From G963663495 sp963663495 (GTDB lineage: Bacteria; Bacteroidota; Rhodothermia; Rhodothermales; Bin80): a stretch of 64,000 nucleotides of DNA. The stretch covers positions 3,720,001 through 3,784,000 of the forward strand of contig OY760427.1 of assembly GCA_963663495.1 (NCBI GenBank), written 5' to 3'. The notes under the pieces were generated by a model that did no database searches, was not told the DNA's origin, and saw nothing but the letters and a program-made list of their open reading frames with translations. This document shows, piece by piece, positions 16,893-25,339 of the stretch; position 1 is the first letter of the stretch, and each line of letters begins with the position of its first letter. The translations under genes were made by a program, and so were the position numbers.

Positions 16893-17974
16893 TAACCTAA
16901 CCAGTCCATCACCAGTCCCAACGACTGTTCCTGCTCGCCGGCCTGCATCAATCTTTCAATGGAGGTGCTAACGAGGTCTCCCATCGTCAGGCACTGCAGG
17001 AATGTTGCGTCTCCGTAATAGGCCGAGAGCTCCTCACGAAGCTGCTTGACACTATTGTCGTCCGCGACAATGTCTTCACTCATCACCTCCAAGAGCCCGC
17101 TAAAGCGCCGGTAAGATACGCGCAGCCGTCGTTCAATCAGGGCTCTCTCTTCCGTTTGATACTGCATTATGCTGTCTGGTGCGAGTACTTGGTGCACAAT
17201 GTCACGGAAAGGCTTGTTACGGGGATACTCCTCAGGGCGGTAAACCATCAACTTGCGGTGATGGCTTTGTTGATCAAAATCTATGGGTCTCACCAGGTAG
17301 TGGTGCTTCTCTAGGTCAGTCCTTACGTCCACGACGAAGTTGCCAGAATGCATATCTCCCAGAAGCTGTACCAAGCACCTCTGATCAAACTTGACAAACT
17401 GCTTGGCAAGCCGGACCCGGTCGAATTGATTCGAGGGAAGAGACGTTTGGATAAACGCATCACCCGGTATTCCTATGATGTGCTCCTCAACCGTCGTATT
17501 GCCATTGACGTAATAGTGAATACGGCTTGGAGATAAGATATGCTCTAACTCCAAGCCGTAGATGCGGTTGGCATCTGTGACCTTCACGTAGTAGTAGTCA
17601 AAGTTCTCATTGAGTGCGTTGATAATCCGCACTCTGTACGGCAACGTGTTGCCGTACAGGCAGAGATCAACGCGGTCGACAACAAGGTCCTTGACCGCGG
17701 ACAAGTCTCCGTCGGCACGAAGGAGCGCATAGGTTACGAGGAGATCCTGATGAATCTCTTGTTGCTCGTGGTTGGCATAGAACACGGTTCCCCAGTGCGT
17801 ATCATTCCCTTCCTCGTCGTACAAAGGTACCATATCCGCGTAGTGTGAAAGATCGGTGTAGCGTATACCTTCCATCTGCAGTCTACGATACCTCCTGAGA
17901 TAGGAAGAGAAGAAGCCTGTCACGGGATACCGGGACTTCTTCCGACTCACAATGTGGTCAATAGGCGTTTGCAC
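16892..17974 (-). CDS. Protein-kinase-like-fold protein of unknown function
   Basis: I do not recognise a named family for this 360-residue protein. The most informative phrase is LLGDMHSGNFVVDV followed about 15 residues later by RPIDFDQ, matching the catalytic HGDxHxGN and IDFD loops of protein-kinase-like (aminoglycoside phosphotransferase or HipA-like) enzymes, with Asp near residue 205 as likely base. Earlier parts are strand-rich (VDRVDLCLYGNTLPYRVRII) and could be the nucleotide lobe. No signal peptide or membrane helix. The TAG stop uses the terminal G of an adjacent MITE, so the original C-terminus may have been longer. Confidence 0.65.
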   Translation of the reverse strand: MQTPIDHIVSRKKSRYPVTGFFSSYLRRYRRLQMEGIRYTDLSHYADMVPLYDEEGNDTHWGTVFYANHEQQEIHQDLLVTYALLRADGDLSAVKDLVVDRVDLCLYGNTLPYRVRIINALNENFDYYYVKVTDANRIYGLELEHILSPSRIHYYVNGNTTVEEHIIGIPGDAFIQTSLPSNQFDRVRLAKQFVKFDQRCLVQLLGDMHSGNFVVDVRTDLEKHHYLVRPIDFDQQSHHRKLMVYRPEEYPRNKPFRDIVHQVLAPDSIMQYQTEERALIERRLRVSYRRFSGLLEVMSEDIVADDNSVKQLREELSAYYGDATFLQCLTMGDLVSTSIERLMQAGEQEQSLGLVMDWLG

Positions 17975-18075
17975 TTTAGTCTGGGCTGGGTTTGCTTTGA
18001 CGCCTGCATAGGGTAAGGTAAACAGTCAATGTGAGAAAGAAAAAACATTTCTCCCGGCAGGAGGATGCAACATCA

Positions 18076-18249
18076 GGGATGTTATATGGCTGAGTGCCAC
18101 GCGTTTTCGCAGGGGTTACTTTTTGTACTTTGGTGGTGCAGACAGGATGGCTTTCGCCAGTTTTTCATAATCGGTTCCCGCTTTTCACGAAAAGACTGCA
18201 ATTATTTCAAATAACTCAACATGTGGGTACGCATGATATATAAATTGCC
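18076..18249 (+). repeat. IS1595-derived MITE, left part of a truncated TnpB unit
   Basis: This is a full-length MITE (about 174 bp, left end GGGATGTTATATGG with one extra base), followed by the same 8-bp spacer ATATATTA as in copy 1 and by the tnpB-side terminal repeat (18258 on). It is the left portion of a third TnpB unit. Confidence 0.78.
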
Positions 18250-18297
18250 ATATATTAGGAAATTGTATAGCACTGTGCCATGCCCGAAACGGTTAGT
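18250..18297 (+). pseudogene. tnpB remnant, first six codons only
   Basis: The spacer and terminal repeat lead into ATG at 18280 and six codons (MPETVS) identical to intact tnpB, cut off at 18297 by the IS1380 end. No tnpB continuation is found on the far side of the IS1380, so insertion came with a deletion. Confidence 0.8.
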
Positions 18298-20151
18298 CCT
18301 GAGATATTCATGTCGTACCCTGTTCGGGTCTAAAAGTGCTGTTTCGGTACCTGCAGGACCGATTGTGCGTTGTTCATGCGTAGGGACGACCATGAGAGGG
18401 GCTGAAAACACCAGTTTAGGCCCTTTTCCCGACACGATAGCGGTCACATTACCGAGATTTTGGGAAGACGTCTGTCGGGTAGACACACCTCTGCCTACCT
18501 TCTCTTTCCGCTTTCCGCGTTGGGCGCCTACGGTGTCGAAGCGCAGGCGCAAATTTGACTTGGCTAGCTCTTCAAGGGAAGCGTGATCCATGTGAGTTGA
18601 CAACAACGTCGCCAAAATTGCTCCCATGCAGCATCTGCGCTGGCGGCAATGTGGATAACGATGTTGCGCACATGTTGTACGAAGCGGGCCCCCACCTTGA
18701 GTACACGCTCGCGATAGGTGCTCAGACTTATCTGGGATTCGTCAGGCTCCCGCATAAGGCAGCGCCCCACATGCATGAGCTGATACGTCAGAAGGTATAC
18801 CTGTAGCAGGACCTCGTTCTCGGCTCGGGTCTCGGCTTCCTGCTCCGACTCATCAGGCACCCACACTACAGGCCGGCCCTTATAGTGTGTCTTCGGACGG
18901 AGAACCGACGACAGCGCCATGGAGCAAGCCGCATTCAGCTCCCCGAAGTGCTTTTCCGCCTTTCCTCTCTTCCGGTACAGATTCACAAGCTGCTCTGCCG
19001 GATAGGCTTCTGCACCAGATCGGTGATCAGATAGAAATGCCTCGGGAAAAGCTCTCCCGGCACCGGATCAGCCACGAGCACCACACGACGCTCTACGGAC
19101 CAGCACTTTGCACGGTAGCGCAATTCATGGTAGCATTCGTCCGACGGCTGATCACCCTCCAAATGAGGCGCCGCAAGCCCGTCAATCACATCGTTTCCTT
19201 TCAGACGCATCACATAGCCGATACGGTCGTTCTCCAGCTTATCACATAACTCGCCACTGTTGAAGCCTGCGTCCAATCGGACAATGACCTTGTCGGCCAC
19301 ATGTTCACGCAATGCCAGCCCAATGCGTCGAATGAAACCGTAGCAGTCCTTCACCACATTCTTCGTGCCCCCTCGCAATTCCGCCCCCAACATGTCGCCC
19401 GACTCACCGCATATGGCGATAAGGGGCAGAAAGATGGTGCGCTTATAATACCCGTTCCACTTGCTGCCCTGCTGCTTGCCATGCGTATCTACCGGTACAC
19501 CGTCCACATCAAAGACCACCTCGGGGCGGCGCTTCCCGCCACCACGCTGCAGCAGGTGCTCCATGGCGAATGTCTCTGCAAAAAGGCGCAACTTCTTGAA
19601 ATTCTTTTTCCCGGCCAACATGCGCACGAAGCGAGACATGGTTGGCTGGGATGCCAGGGACCTATCGTCCTGTAAAGCCTCCATACCCCTTTTGGAAGAA
19701 GTGGCCACGCGCATGGCGGGGTCCCTTCGAAGCTTGTCCGCATCTGACTGACGTCCCCACCCCTGCACATGTTGCAGCAGTAACTGCCGCACTAACTCCT
19801 CAAGGCTATGCGTAATCCGAGCTTGGGACCGATTGTCCTTAAGCACGGAAGCGAGTCGGCATGCCAAGGTGCTGATCACCATGAGCAGGCGCATAGGAAT
19901 GACGCCGGCATCCGATGTTAGATTATCGGTCTTGGAGCGTACAACTTTAGTGGACTTATTGAACTGGCAAGCGAACAGAAGGTTGGATTTGGGATCTGGC
20001 ATCGGGTGTGTTACAGGGTGAATGGGTATTGGGGTTTCCGAACGTTTGAGCGTCGCACAGGATCCCATTCAAACCGTGTATAATCAACATATTACACCAT
20101 AATATTAAACGATGATTCCCCGCCACTTAACTCCCTTATGAATAAGGGAGG
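18298..20151 (-). mobile_element. IS1380-family element A
   Basis: This element of about 1854 bp has ends CCTGAGATATTCATG (left) and CCTCCCTTATTCATAAGGG (right, read inward), sharing a CCT....TATTCAT pattern. The right end folds as CTCCCTTAT/ATAAGGGAG. A 3' region of about 265 bp after the transposase stop (18298-18560) is also present in copy B (25074-25339), which proves it belongs to the element. No target duplication is seen: one flank is tnpB, the other an unrelated gene tail. Confidence 0.82.
18564..20002 (-). pseudogene. IS1380-family transposase, frameshifted (copy A)
   Basis: This is a DDE transposase of the IS1380 family, about 475 residues when repaired. Seen are the first catalytic region FDVDGVPVDTHGKQQGSKWN, GELRGG-like AELRGGT, the second Asp in VRLDAGFNSGELCDKLEN and the C-terminal Glu region KAEKHFGELNAA. 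A one-base deletion near 19010 (compare copy B) splits it into an N-terminal frame ending at 18983 and a C-terminal frame. Start chosen at MPDPKSNLLFACQFN, because copy B shares it and the further-upstream ATG is not conserved. Confidence 0.87.
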
Positions 20152-20256
20152 GTTGCTGCCGGGGGATCCGTGATTTTTCCCGATTCCACCGGCCGCCTCC
20201 CCGGCCTACGCGGGCGATTGAACCCGATTCTCGACAACTTCAACCGAACCTATCTA
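20152..20256 (+). pseudogene. Unknown gene, internal fragment (5' part of split tail)
   Basis: Thirty-five codons (VAAGGSVIFPDSTGRL, PGLRGRLNPILDNFNRTYL) lie between the IS1380 end and the ISNCY insertion. They join in frame with 22183-22365 once ISNCY and one copy of its 6-bp duplication are removed. The N-terminal part of the gene was lost at the IS1380 junction. Confidence 0.7.
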
Positions 20257-20321
20257 GTGTTTGCCAGAAAAAGATAGGAGGGCTGAAAAACGGCGAAACA
20301 AGGCCGTTTGATACTCGTTCT

Positions 20322-20354
20322 ATCCATCTGTAAGCGTTACGGTTACAGATGGAT
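20322..20354. promoter_or_regulatory. Strong hairpin upstream of ISNCY transposase
   Basis: A perfect 12-bp stem (ATCCATCTGTAA and its complement) encloses a 9-nt loop, about 140 bp before the transposase start. It is kept in copy B at 33489-33521 with an altered loop. It could block read-through transcription or sequester a translation signal. There is no U-tract, so I do not call it a terminator. Confidence 0.5.
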
Positions 20355-20491
20355 ATGAGCCATACCGTATTTGCACATTGCAGATTATTCAGCCAGCGTG
20401 TCTCTAACGAATGTTTGGCCAAATCCTTCTGTTTCGGGCGTTTTCATCGATATAAGGCCCCTTGGGGCCGATTATTCATACGATTAATACC

Positions 20492-21916
20492 ATGCGGATT
20501 GTAGAGGATACACAGTTTAAGCTCGGGCAGGTCCCCATTGAAGAGATGACCTTCCACCCCAAAGACCGGGACGATATACCGGCAGTGCTAAAAGGTCTGC
20601 AGCACCTGTATTGCGACCCAACGGCTCGGCAGAAGATCTTTGAGATCCTGGAGAAGCAGTTGCTTCCGAATATTGATTTGCAGCGTGGTCGTCCGGGGAT
20701 GGCACTTTGGCGCGTCTTTGTCTTGGGGGTATTGAAGCAGGCCCTCAACTGCGACTTTGATCGTTTGAGGAGCCTGGCCGCCAATCATTTGGAGGTGCGC
20801 CAGATGCTGGGGCATACGAATTTCTGGGACGAGCCTGTCTATCAGCTGCAGACCGTTATTGATAACGTGAGCCTGCTAACAGCGGACATCCTGAAGCAGA
20901 TCAACGATGCGGTGGTGGCTTGCGGTCACCGATTGGTAGAACAGGAGCCAGAGGAGCCGCTTCTTTGCCGGGTTGATTCGGCGGTGGCCAAAGCGAATGT
21001 GGAGTGGCCTACGGATGTTCGTTTGTTGTGGGAATCGATGCGGTGCCTGATTCGGGAGTTGCATTGCGCATGTGAGGCGCACAGCCTTGCGGGCTGGCGC
21101 AAGGCTGTGTACTGGAGTCGTACCTTGAAGAAGGCCTTCAACCGGGTGCGTACGCACCGTCAGTGGCGTGATGAGTCGAAGGTAAAAAAGTATGTGAAGA
21201 TGTGTCGTGTTCTGATTGAGCGTGCGGAGAGCAGTGTCAGCGTGTTGAAGGAGAAAGACGCGGATCTTGAGGAGGTGTTGCGGTACTTGGCAGATGCACA
21301 AAGGCAGATAGATCAAGTAGATAGGCGTCTATTGAAGGGGGAGGTGATTCCGCATGATGAGAAGGTATTTTCGATACATGAGCCGCATACTCGTTGGATC
21401 ACCAAGGGGAAGGCGGGGGTGATTGCGGAGTTGGGTCTGCCGGTATGCGTGCTGGAGGATCAGCATCAGTTGATATTGTGGCATCAGATACTGCACGAAG
21501 GGGTGGATTCGGATATGATTGTGGGGTTTATGAAGGAAGCGAAGGATCGGTATCCGGCGATCACATCGTGCAGCATGGATAAGGGGTACTCATCGGTAAA
21601 GAACCGTAAGGCGCTGGAGCCGGTGTTGGACACGGTGATCATGCCGAAGAGGGGTAAGTTGAGCAAAGCGGACAAGGAGAGGGAATCCGATCCGAAGTTT
21701 GTGGAGGGTCGTCGTCAGCATCCGGCAGTGGAGTCGGCGATCAACAATTTGAATCATCGGGGCCCGGGTTTGATACGGACCCGTGGCAAGGAAGGCTTTG
21801 TTCGAACGGTGGCGCTGGTAGTGGTAGCGGCAAATGTGCACCGTATCGGACAGATAGTGAAGCGGAGCGAGGAGCGACGAAGGCGGTGCGAGCAGGCCCG
21901 CAAGCGCGCGGCGTAG
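20492..21916 (+). CDS. ISNCY-family transposase (copy A)
   Basis: The 474-residue transposase resembles the ISNCY group related to ISDol1. Recognition is by the N-terminal domain pattern DIPAVLKGLQHLYCDP, RGRPGMALWRVFVLGVL, NHLEVRQMLGH and LQTVIDNVSLLT, then a DDE-type catalytic part with CRVDSAVAKANVEWPTD, the conserved tract before KAGVIAELGLPVCV, and SCSMDKGYSS. Start chosen at MRIVEDTQFKLGQV, the family's usual beginning. It appears intact. The C-terminus is very basic (RRRRCEQARKRAA). Confidence 0.85.
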   Translation: MRIVEDTQFKLGQVPIEEMTFHPKDRDDIPAVLKGLQHLYCDPTARQKIFEILEKQLLPNIDLQRGRPGMALWRVFVLGVLKQALNCDFDRLRSLAANHLEVRQMLGHTNFWDEPVYQLQTVIDNVSLLTADILKQINDAVVACGHRLVEQEPEEPLLCRVDSAVAKANVEWPTDVRLLWESMRCLIRELHCACEAHSLAGWRKAVYWSRTLKKAFNRVRTHRQWRDESKVKKYVKMCRVLIERAESSVSVLKEKDADLEEVLRYLADAQRQIDQVDRRLLKGEVIPHDEKVFSIHEPHTRWITKGKAGVIAELGLPVCVLEDQHQLILWHQILHEGVDSDMIVGFMKEAKDRYPAITSCSMDKGYSSVKNRKALEPVLDTVIMPKRGKLSKADKERESDPKFVEGRRQHPAVESAINNLNHRGPGLIRTRGKEGFVRTVALVVVAANVHRIGQIVKRSEERRRRCEQARKRAA

Positions 21917-22182
21917 GTACTCGCGCGAGCGTCTTCAGCACAGAATCAAGGTAGCCTGCAAGGGCGAGAGGCCAACGTATGTTCATGCCTCGCTGATGGA
22001 CGACAAAAACACGTCTGATCAACGTCAAAACCCTAGGATTGCCGGCGTGAGCGGACAAAGTCGGCACCGTTACCGTCGAAAAATCCTTGCTGACTGTCAT
22101 TCCGATCCCCAATTCGAATTCCAGCCCCCCACTCAGCCAAGAGTCGCTCGCAAGACCATACTTTTCTGGCAAACACTATCTA

Positions 22183-22365
22183 TACGCAGACAACATCACC
22201 GTAGAGCAAGGTCGCCCCCAGCCGGTAAGCTTCAGGCTTGGCGAACCATTGAGGCTGACCGATGCGCTTGGTGCCGAGGTCAACGTAACGTTCGTTGACA
22301 TCGCTGGACGCTCCTCGCTGGTGCAATTCCAACACCGTACGACACTTCCTGAAGGAATAGACTGA
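22183..22365 (+). pseudogene. Unknown gene, C-terminal fragment
   Basis: Sixty codons and a stop follow the ISNCY insertion. The sequence YADNITVEQGRPQPVSF, RLGEPLRLTDALGAEVNVTF, VDIAGRSSLV has the strand-rich look of a secreted or surface beta domain. I cannot name the family. With 20152-20256 it gives the last 95 residues of a gene destroyed by two insertion events. Confidence 0.7.
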
Positions 22366-22471
22366 CCGAATCCAGTACTTACACAGGAAAAGCATGACCC
22401 GCACTGTTTCCCAAGATTCTGGCACAGCTCATGCATGCCCATGGCGGACTGAGTCGCACCCATTAATGGTG

Positions 22472-23989
22472 CTATGATGTGCTACGCCACTGTAGCAATA
22501 AATCTTCAAGGTCTGCCATCAGAGGAAGAATATCACTGTCGCTGCGCTGAGTCTCAGCATAGGCGACACTACGGCTTATATTTATCGTATCCTCGTCCAA
22601 GACGTCACTCAATGCTTCAAGTTTAGACTTCGCGATTTCGGCCGACGAATCGGACGCTGAATCGTATATCCGATTCAGATCGCTTATTCGGGTTGAAAGT
22701 GCGTCAGGGTCCACACGCAATATTTCTGCCTTGATGGCCAGATCCTCTTGCAACCTACTCCAAATCCATTGTTCAGGAGCGACATTGCCGGGCAAAAAGA
22801 ACACGGATACATCGCGAGAACTGACCTCAGCCAAAATTCGGTGCTTCAAATTTCCGCCCTGCTTATCACCATCAAGGACAAAAACGAAATTCTGAACCAA
22901 GTTGAAGCTGTTGAATGCTTTTGCATGTGTCGGAAATTCCTCAGCCCCGGTGTCACATCCGATCCTAACTGTCTCCCTTCTAATGTGCATACGCGGTGCA
23001 AGTGCATCCAGTACTCCAGTCAGAATCGCCTCGGCAACCTTGTCTTCACAAAGGATATTAAGTTGCTCGTCTGATCGTCCATACAACGCATTCTGGATTA
23101 TATCCCGATACGGTGGAAGCACCGCAACTCGGCCCGATTGTTTTCTCTCAAGGAAAATGCGACCAAGAGCCGGTACAGAGTTCAGCACGATCGGGCTGTG
23201 AGATGTCACGATTATTTGCAAGTTGCGGCGCAGAGCCAGCTGTTGCAGTTGCAGCAAGAGAAGTTGCTGTGCGAATGGATGCAATCCGGCCTCCACTTCA
23301 TCAATGAGAACAAGTGCATCCTTCAAACGATCAACAATCCCGGCCAGCCGCAACAGTGTACGCTCACCGGCGGCCATTTGCAGCTCCGAATACACCGACC
23401 CGCCTTCCCGCGATGCAAATAGCAAGCTCTTTTCGCCACTGGTCAGATTTACCACTTCGGAGTACCTGAAGGGTAGCATCTGCTGAGCAAACCGAATCTG
23501 AGAGACAGTCAACGGACTTTCTTCCGGAGCCTCCTTCATGCGCGACATACTGAGAACACCTCGCACCTCAGATGGATTACTCAGATTGCTGAGCGTCCTG
23601 AGGTAGACCATACGCTCCGGCTGTGTGGCACCCTTTCGCCCAAAATAGCTACGACTCCACCCCTTGACTCGTCGCCATCGCATAGATTGCCTGCCGGCGG
23701 GTGTCGCGTAGTGATAGTCGAGTGTGACTTTCCTTACCGGATCCTTTCTCGTGCCCGATTTGGGTCGGAATTCAGGAAATAGCGTTGAGGGTACAAAATC
23801 CCTAACCCCCGCGTTTGGAACCTTGTATGCACAGGCCGCAGCAAACAGGACAGTGGATTTACCCGCGGCATTGCCGCCAGCTATAACGGTGACTGGATAC
23901 TCGAAAGCGACACGGAGTTTATCCATGCCGCGTATTCCGTCAAGATGTATCTCGTGCAAGAAGTGCGGCATGTGGGGCTTTTTGCCCAT
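22472..23989 (-). CDS. AAA ATPase with TOPRIM domain (OLD/GajA-like), intact
   Basis: The 505-residue protein couples an SMC/RecF-like ATPase to a C-terminal TOPRIM nuclease-type domain. Walker A is GGNAAGKST near residue 35, the signature-like LTSGEKSLLF and MAAGERTLLRLAG lie near 190-215, and Walker B is ALVLIDEVEAGLHP near 230, followed by VTSHSPIVLNS. The TOPRIM part has LCEDKVAEAIL (Glu) and FVFVLDGDKQGG (DxD). This is the plan of OLD-family nucleases and of Gabija GajA, both anti-phage proteins. No helicase partner (GajB) or reverse transcriptase is adjacent, so a solo OLD-like function is more likely. Start at ATG 23989; the frame stays open upstream and is similar in the duplicate, but no upstream ATG is shared. 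Divergent from a glycosyltransferase gene. Confidence 0.82.
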   Translation of the reverse strand: MGKKPHMPHFLHEIHLDGIRGMDKLRVAFEYPVTVIAGGNAAGKSTVLFAAACAYKVPNAGVRDFVPSTLFPEFRPKSGTRKDPVRKVTLDYHYATPAGRQSMRWRRVKGWSRSYFGRKGATQPERMVYLRTLSNLSNPSEVRGVLSMSRMKEAPEESPLTVSQIRFAQQMLPFRYSEVVNLTSGEKSLLFASREGGSVYSELQMAAGERTLLRLAGIVDRLKDALVLIDEVEAGLHPFAQQLLLLQLQQLALRRNLQIIVTSHSPIVLNSVPALGRIFLERKQSGRVAVLPPYRDIIQNALYGRSDEQLNILCEDKVAEAILTGVLDALAPRMHIRRETVRIGCDTGAEEFPTHAKAFNSFNLVQNFVFVLDGDKQGGNLKHRILAEVSSRDVSVFFLPGNVAPEQWIWSRLQEDLAIKAEILRVDPDALSTRISDLNRIYDSASDSSAEIAKSKLEALSDVLDEDTINISRSVAYAETQRSDSDILPLMADLEDLLLQWRSTS

Positions 23990-24394
23990 CAGGCTATACC
24001 ATAGCTTGCTCAGTCGTTGTTCGATAATATGATACCCAATGCCTCGCGGGACCCGTCTGCTGGTTGAAGCCAGACAAGTTTTCGAACGGATTTTTCACAC
24101 GGAAGGTTGCAGCACGAAATTACAAGGGTGATCCTCTTCTACGCACGAGTGAGCCGACCAGTGCAGTCTTGCCCGCAAATCATCCCAAGTCCTTCATGCC
24201 ATCACATGACTCTCAACCGTGCGTGCTGCCGGTCATCCGCCGAAGACCCGTTAACGAGGGTCTTCGCCTTCGTCGCAGCTCAATCCCGGACGATCATCCT
24301 TAATAGTCTCAAATGATGTGTTTCTGAAGCAAATCCCACGAACACATTGTTCACATTGTTGAACCCAATTCCCTCTTCCAGTGGTTGGACCGGC

Positions 24395-24875
24395 ATGGCC
24401 CACGAAACCATGGATGTTAGCGTCATCATAGTGAATTACAACGTTGGCGAACTTCTGCGCCAAGTCCTGAAAAGTGTTCTGCGCGCCGCAGAATACGTGC
24501 GAGCAGAGATCATTGTCGTCGACAACAATTCGGTGGATGGCTCTATATCCATGGTCCGACAGGAGTTTTCTGATGTAGTACTGATTGGGAACGAGGACAA
24601 TGTCGGCTTTGCCACAGCAAACGACCAGGCCATCAGGCAAGCCAATGGACGCTACATCCTGATCCTGAACCCTAACACGATTGTCAAGGAAGACACACTG
24701 AAAGCCCTAGTGCAGTTCATGGATGACACAACTGATGCCGGAGCCGCCGGCCCCAAGATTCTGAATCCAGACGGTTCATTCGCACGGGAAAGTCGCCGCT
24801 CATTTCCGACGCACGCGTAGCGCTCTACAGGATGACCGTTGAGCCGATTGTTTCCGTGAGCCGCATTTTCGGTAA
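24395..24875 (+). pseudogene. Glycosyltransferase family 2 gene, N-terminal fragment
   Basis: This is the first part of a GT2 glycosyltransferase gene whose intact paralogue is at 47162. It shares VSVIIVNYNVGELLRQVLKS, VVDNNSVDGSISMV and the DXD-equivalent region ILNPNTIV. A frameshift near 24810 (PTHA and stop instead of PTPRVALY) and the IS1634 insertion at 24876 kill it. The sequence resumes at 31651 and 33593. Confidence 0.88.
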
Positions 24876-25339
24876 TCTAACTTCGCCATCCGGTCAGGGA
24901 AAACGCTGAGTTCCGTCTCCAATTCTCTCGTTTTTCCCTCCTAATAGGGCTATTTCGGCTAAATTCGGCGTTTTTCGACCTTTTTTAGCCGACTTTTTCG
25001 GAAAAGGTAATGTAGTGCTATAGAGGTGTGGACGGGAACCTCCCCCCAACCACCCCGGTACCTTACCCCGTACCCTGCAATATTCATGTCGTACCCTGTT
25101 CGGGTCTAAAAGTGCTGTTTCGGTACCTGCAGGACCGATTGTGCGTTGTTCACGCGTAGGGACGACCATGAGAGGGGCTGAAAACACCAGTTTAGGGCCT
25201 TTTCCCGACACGACAGCGGTCACATTACCGAGATTTTGGGAAGACGTCTGTCGGGTAGACATACCTCTGCCTACCTTCTCTTTCCGCTTTCCGCGTTGGG
25301 CGCCTGCGGTGTCGGAGCGCAGGCACAAATATGACTTAG

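Larger units (their letters stand above)
20257..22176 (+). mobile_element. ISNCY-family element A
   Basis: This 1920-bp element starts GTGTTTGCCAGAAAAA and ends with the inverted sequence TTTTCTGGCAAACAC, flanked by TATCTA at 20251-20256 and 22177-22182 (6-bp duplication). It carries one transposase gene. A second copy is at 31666-33586 in inverse orientation and almost identical, so both are recent arrivals. Confidence 0.9.

Noticed and set aside
18202..18627. Open frame in the region shared by both IS1380 copies, also seen near 24894-25328
   Set aside because: It lies after the transposase stop, runs across element boundaries in both copies and has no recognisable domain. Its conservation is explained by its being the IS1380 3' region.
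22472..23989. Gabija defence system
   Set aside because: Only a GajA-like gene is present; no UvrD-like helicase (GajB) lies on either side, so the full system cannot be called.
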